A stretch of 64,000 nucleotides of DNA. Origin: Flammeovirgaceae bacterium (GTDB lineage: Bacteria > Bacteroidota > Bacteroidia > Cytophagales > Cyclobacteriaceae). The notes under the pieces are model-generated. The model ran no database searches. It was not told the DNA's origin and saw only the letters and a program-made list of their open reading frames with translations. The position numbers were made by a program, and so were the translations under genes. Every line of letters starts with the position of its first letter. Position 1 is the first letter of the stretch. Location: contig JACJYU010000002.1 of assembly GCA_020635915.1 (NCBI GenBank), positions 124,001-188,000 of the forward strand, written 5' to 3'. Positions 55,076 through 63,637 of this stretch are shown one piece after another.

Positions 55076-55665
55076 ATATAGTGTTGATATAGTTCATTAA
55101 AAAAACCGATAATCTGATCTATGTCTAAAACATGGTCTATCGAAGTGAGCGATAGCGCGGCTTTCGGCATGGTATCGATCATGCATTCTTCCGGCTTTTG
55201 CACAATGGTGCGCCCACCCCTTTCACAGATCCGCTTCATTCCCATGGCACCATCCTTATTTGCCCCTGAGAGCAAAACACCAATAAGCTTGTTGCGGTAA
55301 GTATACCCCGCACTATCAAGGGTAATGTCTATTGAAGGCCTGGAGTTATTTACCATATGCTCAGTGGAGAGGGAAAAGTAATTCCCCAGCTCTATTGACA
55401 TGTGGTAGTTGGCCGGGGCCAGGTACACCACCCCTTTCTTGATGCTTTCCTTGTCATCAGGTTCTACTATCCGAAGGTTGCTTTTGATCGACAATGCTTC
55501 TACAAAACCGTGCCTCACATGTTTTAACCTGTGCAACGCCATTATGATCGGAAGGGGAAAACCCACTGGCAATTGCGAGAGTATCTTTACAATGCCCTGA
55601 AAACTGCCGGCAGACCCACCCATCACAATTGCTTTAAAGCCGTTATGTAAATTGTATTTGTTCAT
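55072..55665 (-). CDS. cheB: CheB-type protein-glutamate methylesterase, catalytic domain only
   Basis: A 197-aa stand-alone methylesterase. Ser in GGSAGSFQGI, His in LHRLKHVRHG and Asp in GANKDGAMGMKRI form the catalytic triad; there is no receiver domain. It demethylates (or deamidates) Glu/Gln side chains on sensor proteins. The next gene upstream is cheR; no MCP signalling domain is in the window. Confidence 0.88.
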   Translation of the reverse strand: MNKYNLHNGFKAIVMGGSAGSFQGIVKILSQLPVGFPLPIIMALHRLKHVRHGFVEALSIKSNLRIVEPDDKESIKKGVVYLAPANYHMSIELGNYFSLSTEHMVNNSRPSIDITLDSAGYTYRNKLIGVLLSGANKDGAMGMKRICERGGRTIVQKPEECMIDTMPKAALSLTSIDHVLDIDQIIGFFNELYQHYI

Positions 55666-55675
55666 GGCAAAGGCC

Positions 55676-56500
55676 TCAATCCCTGATTTTCTTAAAAACC
55701 CTTTCCTCCTGGTTCACTACAATAAACCGGTTGGCATAGTCGCACCAGATCATGGACTCCTTGGCCCCTATGACGAGGTAGCCATACTTATGAAGGCTTC
55801 CGTGAAATTTTTTAAGCACCTCATTCTGCAAAGCCTGGTTGAAGTAGATCATTACATTTCGGCACAGAATCAAATCGAAGGTGCCGAAACCATGTCCCAG
55901 CACAAGGTCGTGCCTTTGATAGGACACATTGGCGAGGAGGTCCGGGTTTATCACCGCCTTTCCATTTTCTTCCGTGTAGTAGTCTTTAAGGCTTTTCTTC
56001 CCCTGGAACCGAATGTAGTTTTTCTCATTGGTCTCCATGTTCTTGAGGGAATAACACGGCTTTTTGGCTTTTTCCAAAATGGCCTGGTCGAGGTCCGATG
56101 CAAAAATCCTTACATCATTGGCAATGCCCATTTCATGAAGAAGGATTTTCATGGATATCACTTCTTCCCCGGAAGAACATCCTGCATGCCAGATCTTAAA
56201 CTGCCTGTTGTTGAGGAGTATCCCGGGGATTATCTCTTCACGCAGAAGCCTCCAAAAGCCAGGGTCACGAAACATCTCCGTAACATTTACGGTCATCTCG
56301 TCCAAAAACGTATCGATAAAACCAGACTGGTCGGAGAGTTTGGCCAGGAGCGACTCCACGGTCAACCCGCATACCTCCAGTATCCTTAGCATCCTTCTTT
56401 TGAAGGACGACATGGCGTAATTGCGAAAATCATAGCCATGCTGGGCGTAGACAACTTCCGTTATCTTTTTTAAATCGCTAATGTCAATGTCCTGAATCAC
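55676..56500 (-). CDS. cheR: CheR-type protein-glutamate methyltransferase
   Basis: A 274-aa SAM-dependent methyltransferase: N-terminal helical domain (YGYDFRNYAMSSFKRRMLRI-like region), TVNVTEMFRDPGFWRLLREEI, WHAGCSSGEEVISMKILLHEM (SAM site), FDLILCRNVMIYFN (motif IV). Length matches single-domain CheR. It forms a methylation pair with the CheB gene 10 bases downstream. Confidence 0.9.
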   Translation of the reverse strand: MIQDIDISDLKKITEVVYAQHGYDFRNYAMSSFKRRMLRILEVCGLTVESLLAKLSDQSGFIDTFLDEMTVNVTEMFRDPGFWRLLREEIIPGILLNNRQFKIWHAGCSSGEEVISMKILLHEMGIANDVRIFASDLDQAILEKAKKPCYSLKNMETNEKNYIRFQGKKSLKDYYTEENGKAVINPDLLANVSYQRHDLVLGHGFGTFDLILCRNVMIYFNQALQNEVLKKFHGSLHKYGYLVIGAKESMIWCDYANRFIVVNQEERVFKKIRD

Positions 56501-56536
56501 AGTGGTTGTTGTTTATTTGTATTATTTAAAGTCAAT

Positions 56537-57655
56537 TCAATTTTTGGTTGTTTGATATTGGGGCCGCTTCGGCAGCAACAGTTTGATGGTTTGTTGGCCC
56601 TCCCCATAAAAATCCACTTTCAGGAAAGCACCCAATTGCGATGCCCGTTTTTTGGCCAGGTAATAGTCAAACAAATAAGGGTTGGCCAATAAATTATCAT
56701 AGAGCGAAGCACTGTTTTGGACCAAGGCCTGCAACTGGTCGCTGGCCCTGAAGCCAGAAGCCGATATTTCGATCTCCACACCTTTCAAACCCATTGAAAA
56801 AGCCAATTCCAATTTCACGCCTTCCCTCCCAATGGAGGCAACAGGAAGGCTGACCAAATAAAGCAGTGCATTCTTGAGGAGCTGATAAACACCAACCTCA
56901 TCGACACCGGTCCAATGGACAGAGGGGGTATTGAAACACAAAGTGGCGTTTTCCAGGTGGCAATTTTCACTCAACAGTGTACGGATATCCCTCTCCAATA
57001 CTTCAAAATCAATAGTGCTCGTGCCTGCCTCCATGCCATCCGTTATGTCTGCCATGTAGAGCAATTTGAACAAACGATCGTCCAACTTGTTGGCATGAAG
57101 TTCCACCAACCGCGTCAGCTCGTCCACTTCACCATTGTCCTTTCTTCCCTTAAGCAGGTTGACCAGGCCTTTTATGGTGGCCAATGGCCCACGCAGGTCA
57201 TGTGCGGCCCTGTAGATAAAGGAATCTATTTCGCTTTTTCCTTCCCCTGCCACTTTTTCCAAAAGGCTGAGGTTTTCCACAGGTTTGATTTTAAGAACAA
57301 TATACCCGTTAAGGTCGCTTATCAACCCGAGGTAAAAACCTGAAATCACTACTTGTATGCTCTCACCTTTCTTGTTCAACAGGTTGCCGGTCACATTGCC
57401 AAAGTACCCCTCCCTCAACCGGCTTTTGATCAGTAGTGGAAGTTTGCCGTCTTCGCAAATGGCACTCAACGGCTGGCCGGCCAGCTCTTCCGAAGAAAAG
57501 TCCGTGGCCTTCTCGATATCCTGCCCGGCTGCCTCCACGGTAAAATCCATTTTTAAAATGATGGAGTCGACCATTATGCAGTTCAGCTTTTCAATCGCCT
57601 CGTTCATCGAAAACAGGAACGAGGACATTTCAGGTAATTTATTCACGGGTAACAA
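56537..57655 (-). CDS. PAS-domain histidine-kinase-like protein
   Basis: A 372-aa soluble protein: PAS-like region (~30-125, FTVEAAGQDIEKATDFSSEELAGQPLSAICEDGKL), HisKA H-box FIYRAAHDLRGPLATIKGLVNLL (~145-167), and a HATPase-like C-terminus in which the N- and G-boxes are poorly conserved (LLKNALLYLVS; no clear GxGxGL). Possibly degenerate or a scaffold. It lies 28 bases after the sensor gene and 36 before cheR. Confidence 0.72.
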   Translation of the reverse strand: MLPVNKLPEMSSFLFSMNEAIEKLNCIMVDSIILKMDFTVEAAGQDIEKATDFSSEELAGQPLSAICEDGKLPLLIKSRLREGYFGNVTGNLLNKKGESIQVVISGFYLGLISDLNGYIVLKIKPVENLSLLEKVAGEGKSEIDSFIYRAAHDLRGPLATIKGLVNLLKGRKDNGEVDELTRLVELHANKLDDRLFKLLYMADITDGMEAGTSTIDFEVLERDIRTLLSENCHLENATLCFNTPSVHWTGVDEVGVYQLLKNALLYLVSLPVASIGREGVKLELAFSMGLKGVEIEISASGFRASDQLQALVQNSASLYDNLLANPYLFDYYLAKKRASQLGAFLKVDFYGEGQQTIKLLLPKRPQYQTTKN

Positions 57656-57683
57656 GCGATAAAGTGTGGTTGCTCATTTAGGA

Positions 57684-60164
57684 TTATCCTCGGCCATTTA
57701 CTTCCAGTGCCTTGCCCTGTTTCTTTTTCGAGACCATCAAGTCGGTGATGTCTTTGGTAAAGGAAGCAATCGCCACAATCCCGCCTTTCTTGTCCCGCAT
57801 AGGCGAATAGCTGCTCGCCAGGTATATCTCATTCCCATTGATTACGGACCTGTCGGTGTGCTCCAAACACTCACCCGCAAATACCCTTTCGTATTTCTTC
57901 CTGTTCAGCTCCCTTTCTTCGCCTGTAAATAAGGAGAGCACATCAAATCCCCGCTTAACCGTTACGCCCATGTCCTTCAGTTTCTTGGCAAAGTAGGTGT
58001 TGTATTCCAGCACCTTGAATTCCCTATCCATGGTGAATATGGCATCGGTGGACAGGTTGATGAGCTCCATAAGGTAGCGTTCCCTGTTTTGTGTTTCGTC
58101 CATCACTTTTTGCATTTCTTCCTGCGTGGCAGATAGTTCCTCCATGTTTTGGCGCAACTCCTCCTCCTGCGATTTCATTTCCTCGGTTATTTGCTGGGCT
58201 TCCGTGGCTGCCTTCTCTGCCCGATGCTTGGCTTGCACCATTTCGGTGATATCCTTGGAGAAACAAACTATCGCATACACTTCGTCCTTTTCATTTTTCA
58301 AAGGAGAATAGGTGTTGACGGTGTGCACCTCCTGTTCATTCCGGGTAGAAGATTCGATAACTTCAAAATGCTCCCCCGCCAATGCCCTGTGATAATACGA
58401 CCTTTGTTTCTCGCGCTTCTTGCCACGATATACGTCCAGCACTTCCATATCTTTTTCGGCATGGAAGCCCAAGTCCCTCAGGCTTTCGCCAAATGCCTTG
58501 TTGAAGCTTATGAGCTTAAAGGATTTGTCAATAGTGCACATGGAGTCCTTGGAGGAATTAAGCACTTCATTTAGGTATTCTTCTTTTGATTGTGCGGCCT
58601 GCAATACCCTTTGCATTTCTTCCTGGGTAGCAGACAGTTCCTCCATATTTTGGCGCATCTCTTCCTCCTGGGCACGCATCTGCTCCGCCTGCACCTGGGT
58701 TTCCTCCAACAACTTTTTGGTGCGGCTGTTCACTTTTACGGATGAAATGGCCGATGCAATGCTCTCGCCCAACTTTTGCATAAATTCAATTTCATGCGGG
58801 GCAATGGTTTGGAAAGATGCGATCTCCACAACACCGAAAATGGCCTCGTCCAATTTTAGGGGAACGATCAGTAAGTTTCTTGGCAGCGCCTCCCCCAGGC
58901 CGGAGGTAATGCGCATGTAATTTTCTGGAATATCGGACAAATAAATGGTGTCTTTTTCCAAAATACACTGGCCGGTAATCCCTTCGCCCATCTCAATCCG
59001 TTTGTTCAGGTATTTCTTCCGGTTGTAGGCAAAACAGGCCACCAATTCAATAAAAGGGTCATCCGTGTTGTCATCATTGATCAGGAACAATGCCCCCTGG
59101 CTGGCCTTCATGTAGTTCACCAGGTTGCTGATGATGCTGTCCGACAATTCGGAAATATTTTCGCTACGCGAGCGAAGGATGTCGGCAAATTTTGCCAATC
59201 CTTCCGTGGCCCAGTTGCGCTTGCGATCGTCTTCCGCGGCCTGGTTGAGGTTGTCACGCATCTTGATCAGGGCCTCGCCCATGGTGTCCTCGTCACTCAG
59301 CAACTCAAACTGGCTGTTGTAATTCCCCTTTCCTATGTTCTCGGCAAATTCCACCTTCGCCTTAAGCCCTGTAAGCATGTTTTGGATCGCCTCGCCCATA
59401 CGGGCAATCTCGTCCTTCCCCTTCTGCAGGGTTACGGTCACAAATTTCCCTTGCGAAACTTTGGTGATCAGCTCGCTCAGGTCTGCTATGGGTTTGGCAA
59501 TTTTGCGGATGGAAAAATAACTTGCGTAAATACCAATTAGCACAAATAGGATAATATTGCCTACGTACAGGTAGGTAAGTATCTTTGAATAGGCCTCCTT
59601 TTTGACATTGGCCTGTACTAAGAGTTCGTTTTGCCTGGTAAAGGCCTGGTTGACCAGATTGTCCACTTTTTTGAAGTTGGGGGTAATGTCTTTGTCCATG
59701 GTGGTAATGACCTCGTCCACCACCAAATCATTGCCATATGATTCGCCCGTGGAGAGTTTTTCCATTACGCGGGATTCCCCTTTAAGCAATTGTGTAATGG
59801 CCTCGGTGATGGCCTTGGCCTCCTCAATCGCTGCTTCATTGTCCAGTTTGTCCGTAATGTTGTTGAACCTTCCAATTTGTTCCTTGGCGGTGGTGTTGTG
59901 CATTTCCTTCAACTTCTCCTTCTCCTGAAGGCTGGGCTGGTAAATCCAATTGTTCGTCAATTGGTAGGATTCCGAGGCAAGTGTTTCTATCTGCTTGAGG
60001 GATATCAACATTGGGTAGTAGGCCTCGGAAGCAACCTTGTCCATCTTGTGGTTCTGCCAGGCCGTATACATGCTCACCAACGTGGTGATGAAGGCCAACA
60101 ATATTACAGCCCCATATCCAGACATGATTTTTCCTACAACCGAATTCTTAAACTTGCTGATCAT
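57684..60164 (-). CDS. Membrane sensor with 4HB-MCP-like, HAMP, GAF and two PAS domains, no output domain
   Basis: An 826-aa protein. N-terminal MCP-like four-helix periplasmic part (~10-200), HAMP (~215-300), GAF (~330-480), coiled coil (RQNMEELSATQEEMQ), PAS 1, a second copy of the coiled coil, PAS 2. It ends without kinase, cyclase, phosphatase or MCP signalling domain. First gene of the operon, directly behind the bipartite promoter. Probably a CheR/CheB-modified receptor or scaffold; that is inference. Confidence 0.85.
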   Translation of the reverse strand: MISKFKNSVVGKIMSGYGAVILLAFITTLVSMYTAWQNHKMDKVASEAYYPMLISLKQIETLASESYQLTNNWIYQPSLQEKEKLKEMHNTTAKEQIGRFNNITDKLDNEAAIEEAKAITEAITQLLKGESRVMEKLSTGESYGNDLVVDEVITTMDKDITPNFKKVDNLVNQAFTRQNELLVQANVKKEAYSKILTYLYVGNIILFVLIGIYASYFSIRKIAKPIADLSELITKVSQGKFVTVTLQKGKDEIARMGEAIQNMLTGLKAKVEFAENIGKGNYNSQFELLSDEDTMGEALIKMRDNLNQAAEDDRKRNWATEGLAKFADILRSRSENISELSDSIISNLVNYMKASQGALFLINDDNTDDPFIELVACFAYNRKKYLNKRIEMGEGITGQCILEKDTIYLSDIPENYMRITSGLGEALPRNLLIVPLKLDEAIFGVVEIASFQTIAPHEIEFMQKLGESIASAISSVKVNSRTKKLLEETQVQAEQMRAQEEEMRQNMEELSATQEEMQRVLQAAQSKEEYLNEVLNSSKDSMCTIDKSFKLISFNKAFGESLRDLGFHAEKDMEVLDVYRGKKREKQRSYYHRALAGEHFEVIESSTRNEQEVHTVNTYSPLKNEKDEVYAIVCFSKDITEMVQAKHRAEKAATEAQQITEEMKSQEEELRQNMEELSATQEEMQKVMDETQNRERYLMELINLSTDAIFTMDREFKVLEYNTYFAKKLKDMGVTVKRGFDVLSLFTGEERELNRKKYERVFAGECLEHTDRSVINGNEIYLASSYSPMRDKKGGIVAIASFTKDITDLMVSKKKQGKALEVNGRG
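58111..58670 (-). repeat. Duplicated coiled-coil-coding segment in the sensor gene
   Basis: Two near-identical 59-base segments (58111-58169 and 58612-58670) encode the heptad sequence RQNMEELSATQEEM. A related version is in the SpoIIE protein. Confidence 0.7.
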
Positions 60165-60205
60165 AACTTTTTATTTTTTATTTTTTGATTAGTTGTTTTC
60201 GTGAT

Positions 60206-60249
60206 GCAAGATTATAACAGGGCATCGGCCCCCGCTATCGCCAATGAGC
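60206..60249 (-). promoter_or_regulatory. Bipartite promoter of the sensor/Sia/Che/ABC run, copy 1
   Basis: Minus strand reads GCTCATTGG (60249-60241), 26 bases, TAATCTTGC (60214-60206). TAATCTTG differs by one base from TAnnTTTG. The start codon is 42 bases downstream. In the 295-base gap between the sensor gene and the secreted protein gene, this and the terminator at 60353-60386 are the elements seen. Confidence 0.65.
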
Positions 60250-60352
60250 AGGTGGCACGATCAACTGAGCAAATGGAAATTGCGTTGGACTTAGCGCAAT
60301 AGAAGGATGGCTGGCCACAAATAAGGAGTGAACACTTGACAACCGATGTCAG

Positions 60353-60386
60353 GAAAAAAAAGAACAGGCAATCAATTTGCCTGTTC
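60353..60386 (-). terminator. Intrinsic terminator of the barrel operon
   Basis: Stem GAACAGGCA (60362-60370) and TGCCTGTTC (60378-60386), with a 7-base loop. On the minus strand eight T follow (60361-60354). Confidence 0.85.
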
Positions 60387-60459
60387 CAGGTTTGGGTTTC
60401 CTTTCATTTAAGGCCGTGGCCTACAAAGCCGCCACGGTATTGCTATCCTTTGGTTTTTT

Positions 60460-60798
60460 TTACAAAGAATATTCCACTACGGTCTCAACCTTGTTGTCGC
60501 CATCCTTTACCTCGATGGTATAAGTATCGACACCTGAATCCTTGAAGTTTACAAGGCGGATGAACTCCTTGCTATCCCTAAGGGTTTCCTGAAACACAGC
60601 CTTGCCCTGGCTGTTGTATACACTAAAGGTAACTTTTCCTGTTTCGCCACCATAGAAGGTTACTTTAAAGACACCAGGCCGGTTGTTAACGTTTTTGGCG
60701 GCAATCCCCGGGCCAGTCCCTACCTGGGCTGAAGCCATTACGGCAACGGCCATAAGGAGGGTAAAGAACAATGATTTTAGGTTCATTTTTGTTTTCAT
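60460..60798 (-). CDS. Small secreted protein resembling a T9SS C-terminal-domain-like fold
   Basis: A 112-aa protein with a signal peptide (LKSLFFTLLMAVAVMASAQ). The mature ~85 residues are all-beta (GVFKVTFYGGETGKVTFSVYNSQGKAVFQE, FIRLVNFKDSGVDTYTIEVKDGDNKV), like the type-A sorting domains of type IX secretion but standing alone. ATG at 60798 or 60786. Third gene of the barrel operon. Confidence 0.65.
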   Translation of the reverse strand: MKTKMNLKSLFFTLLMAVAVMASAQVGTGPGIAAKNVNNRPGVFKVTFYGGETGKVTFSVYNSQGKAVFQETLRDSKEFIRLVNFKDSGVDTYTIEVKDGDNKVETVVEYSL

Positions 60799-60847
60799 GG
60801 TTAATTGAAATTTTAGTTTTGAGTTATTAGATTATTTGGTTTGGTTT

Positions 60848-61294
60848 TTATTTTACGATCAGCACAACTTTGACCTTCGACTTGGCCGCGTCTGTGAGGG
60901 AGGCCAGGTTCACAAAGCCAATTGCCCCCGGCTCGCTGGCCACAAAATCGATGATGGAAGCATCCGAGGGAAACTTGTCCTGGGGCTTCTCGGCATTTTC
61001 GTACTGTTTTTGTGTAAAGTACGTCTCTACATCGCCCGCAGACATCCCCAAAACAGACCCGTAAAAAGTATCCTGTTCGGAACATTGCGTTTTCCTGTCA
61101 GCCGGCTTAATGTTTTTGTTGATGCCAGGCCATCTTTTTTTGATTTTTCTCAGCCAATACAATTTGGCCTCCCCCAGTGAAAGCTCATCTACCGTATTTT
61201 CCTTGTTCACGATAATGGCTATATCCGTGGATGCCGGTGCAAATGCCGTAAGCATCAGGAAAAGCAACGGTATCAGTATTAATATCTTTTTCAT
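60848..61294 (-). CDS. PstS-like periplasmic substrate-binding domain protein
   Basis: A 148-aa protein with a signal peptide (LIPLLFLMLTAFAPAS) and a PstS-like pattern: AIIVNKENTVDELSLGEAKLYWLRKIKKRW and SIIDFVASEPGAIGFVNLASL. Half the length of a full phosphate-binding protein. Anion binding with the porin upstream is suggested but not proven. Confidence 0.78.
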   Translation of the reverse strand: MKKILILIPLLFLMLTAFAPASTDIAIIVNKENTVDELSLGEAKLYWLRKIKKRWPGINKNIKPADRKTQCSEQDTFYGSVLGMSAGDVETYFTQKQYENAEKPQDKFPSDASIIDFVASEPGAIGFVNLASLTDAAKSKVKVVLIVK

Positions 61295-61325
61295 AGTGTT
61301 TAAAAATTTTGAATGGGATAATCAA

Positions 61326-62498
61326 TTAGAACGCAAAGGCAAATTGCAGGCGTATCCGGTTGTTTTTCACGGTACTGGAAAACCCATTGTCAGTTTTGCC
61401 AAAGCCTGGGACAACAATGTCCTGGTAGAATTGCTTGTTGACCTCCGTTTCGTACTCTGCTTTGAAAATAAAGTTGGAATTGAATTTGTACCGAACCCCA
61501 ACGGTCACTTCGTTTACCTGTACAGGGATTGGGGCAAAGTACAAATCACCCTCGGTAGTGGACCTGCCCGCTTGTGTATAGTTGTACATGGCATAAGGCG
61601 TAACCTTATCGGTCAATTTATAGCCCCCATAAACATAGTAGGAGTAGCTCCTGTAGCTCCCCAGGTTGTCGAACTTGCTTTTCTGGCTCAACAATTCCGC
61701 TATGAACTCAGGCTTTTTTGTGGGGTCATTGTATGCCAGCGAGGCCACGAAAAGCTGTAAACCACCATCGTCAGGAAGGGAAGCTATACTTCCATTGGGG
61801 TTTGGTTTGCCCTTTTCTATCCTATCCAGCATAGTTGAGGCCATGATTTTCAGCCCATCAATGGGTTCGGCACCTACCTGGGCGGTCACGGCCACGTGGC
61901 TGTCCTTTTTGTCATCGGAGCCATAGTAGCCGATACCATTTCCCAGGAAAAGCTTATAGGAAAAGCGGGCGTTGGTGATGTTGTCGCCTTCGAATTGCAC
62001 CCCGATGTCGCGATATTGCAAAGGGCCACCTTCACTAATGGGGCGAATGGCAAAAGGCCTTTGTATGGTAGGCTGCAACACCAACCCCATGGTATACTGG
62101 TTGTTCCAATATCCTATTGGGGTAAACATTTTGCCCACGCGTACGCTGAAGTAGTTCTGCACGTAATAGCGTACCATAAGGCGCTGCATTTCAAACTCGT
62201 AATCCTTTTTGTCATTGTTGAAATTGGCCTCGCCCAATACCGACAAGCGCTCGCTTAATTGTGACGTGACAAACAATACAAAATTGCCAGTGTTGAAATT
62301 GGTTTTTGCCTTGTAAGTGGTATCACTTTTAATGTATTCGCCCAATGCGTTTACACCTTCAAACTGATCTTTCTCCGTCACCTTGTCATTTGAGATGACC
62401 GGTTGGCCAAAAAACCTGATTTTGGTATCCTGTGCAAAGGTGCCAAATGATAGGCCTGTCAGGATTACCATTGTGAGTAATCTTAATTTCGTTTTCAT
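61326..62498 (-). CDS. Outer-membrane beta-barrel porin
   Basis: A 390-aa protein with a signal peptide (TMVILTGLSFGTFAQ) and about 16 amphipathic strands, ending IRLQFAFAF with terminal Phe. Patterns such as YSYYVYGGYKLTDKVTPYAMYNYTQAGR and YFSVRVGKMFTPIGYWNNQYTMG suggest a porin. First gene of the operon with the PstS-like and the small secreted genes, under the bipartite promoter. Confidence 0.82.
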   Translation of the reverse strand: MKTKLRLLTMVILTGLSFGTFAQDTKIRFFGQPVISNDKVTEKDQFEGVNALGEYIKSDTTYKAKTNFNTGNFVLFVTSQLSERLSVLGEANFNNDKKDYEFEMQRLMVRYYVQNYFSVRVGKMFTPIGYWNNQYTMGLVLQPTIQRPFAIRPISEGGPLQYRDIGVQFEGDNITNARFSYKLFLGNGIGYYGSDDKKDSHVAVTAQVGAEPIDGLKIMASTMLDRIEKGKPNPNGSIASLPDDGGLQLFVASLAYNDPTKKPEFIAELLSQKSKFDNLGSYRSYSYYVYGGYKLTDKVTPYAMYNYTQAGRSTTEGDLYFAPIPVQVNEVTVGVRYKFNSNFIFKAEYETEVNKQFYQDIVVPGFGKTDNGFSSTVKNNRIRLQFAFAF

Positions 62499-62535
62499 GT
62501 TTTAATAACTTGTTTTAACATTAGTTTTTGTAGGT

Positions 62536-62579
62536 GCAAGATTAAGGTGCCACGATAGGCGGGAATACCACCAATGAGC
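62536..62579 (-). promoter_or_regulatory. Bipartite promoter of the barrel operon, copy 2
   Basis: Minus strand reads GCTCATTGG (62579-62571), exactly 26 bases, TAATCTTGC (62544-62536). The ATG is 38 bases downstream. GCCAC precedes the first box in both copies. Confidence 0.65.
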
Positions 62580-62739
62580 AAGTGGCGGGATTATCGAGTA
62601 GGTGGGCTTGCCCCAGGGAAGGCCATTCCCCTGGGCGACAAGGATCAAATAAAATTAAAATGGGCAAAGGGCGGCCGGGACAAAATGAACTCCCTGCCCG
62701 TTAAGGAAAAAACAAAATAAAACCAGGTGGGGCGGCAGG

Positions 62740-63486
62740 CTAGCCGCGGGTACCTATTTTTTCAAGAAAGCCATCCTTTTTCCGTTTGGAGACGGTTAGG
62801 GATTGGTCGTTGTTCATGACAACATACCCCCCCTCCCCCCGGATGTATTTCTTTATTGCATTTAGGTTGATAAGGTAGGAATTGTGGATGCGATAGAAAT
62901 TATGCCCCGTCAGCAAATCCTCATATTCTTTTAATGTGCGGCTGACCACATATTTTTTCCCGTCCTGTACTATAATTTCGGTATAATTACTGGATGCCTC
63001 ACAATATATGATATCACTTACTTTTACAAAAACGAGGCCATCGAGGGTAGGAAGCGCCAATTTATGGTTGCCCTGGGCAGGCTGCAGGTTTTGAATGAGG
63101 TGTTGCAGGCGGGTGGAAATATCCCCGTTCATTTTTTTATCCACCTTCCCTATCGCCCTCTTGAGCTCGGCAATATCAATAGGCTTCAATAGATAGTCAA
63201 TTGCCGAAAATTTAAATGCCTTGATTGCATATTCGGAATGGGCGGTGGTGAAAATAACTTCAAACCCAATATTTTTAATACGGGTCAACAAGTCGAAACC
63301 GCTTTCCCGTTGCATCTGGATATCCAGGAAAACGATCTCCGGTTTGTACTTTTTAATGGCTTCCAGCCCTTCGTCCACATTTTGGCACAAGGCGCAGACC
63401 TCCACCCCTTCACAGAACTCTTCGAGCAAAATGCGCAGGCTCTCCCTGCTCTTAAATTCATCATCAACAATTATACCCTTCAACAT
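62740..63486 (-). CDS. LytTR-family response regulator
   Basis: A 248-aa protein: receiver domain (~1-125) with acidic Asp8-Asp9, phosphoacceptor Asp55 (IVFLDIQM) and Lys in DYLLKPID; then a LytTR DNA-binding domain (~140-245, FVKVSDIIYCEASSNYTEI, FYRIHNSYLINLNAI). It lies next to the barrel operon and divergent from a membrane protein that may be its histidine kinase. Candidate regulator of the two bipartite promoters. Confidence 0.9.
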   Translation of the reverse strand: MLKGIIVDDEFKSRESLRILLEEFCEGVEVCALCQNVDEGLEAIKKYKPEIVFLDIQMQRESGFDLLTRIKNIGFEVIFTTAHSEYAIKAFKFSAIDYLLKPIDIAELKRAIGKVDKKMNGDISTRLQHLIQNLQPAQGNHKLALPTLDGLVFVKVSDIIYCEASSNYTEIIVQDGKKYVVSRTLKEYEDLLTGHNFYRIHNSYLINLNAIKKYIRGEGGYVVMNNDQSLTVSKRKKDGFLEKIGTRG

Positions 63487-63491
63487 GTTCT

Positions 63492-63499
63492 CAAATATA
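63492..63499 (-). promoter_or_regulatory. Promoter -7 box (TATATTTG) of the LytTR gene
   Basis: Exact TAnnTTTG match that ends only five bases before the annotated ATG, so the mRNA could be leaderless or nearly so. Confidence 0.45.
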
Positions 63500-63637
63500 G
63501 GTTCAAATTGGCTAACAAACGCCAGGCGCCCAATCCCCTTTTTTCAAAAGGCCCTGATGGGGAAATTCCCTGCCTTCCCTCAACAATATAGGATGAATGC
63601 AAGCGCTTATCCCAAATTCATATAATTTAGGGACAAA

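Noticed and set aside
60414..60437. Second hairpin CCGTGGC/GCCACGG near the barrel operon end
   Set aside because: No T run follows on either strand; the hairpin at 60362-60386 is the better terminator.
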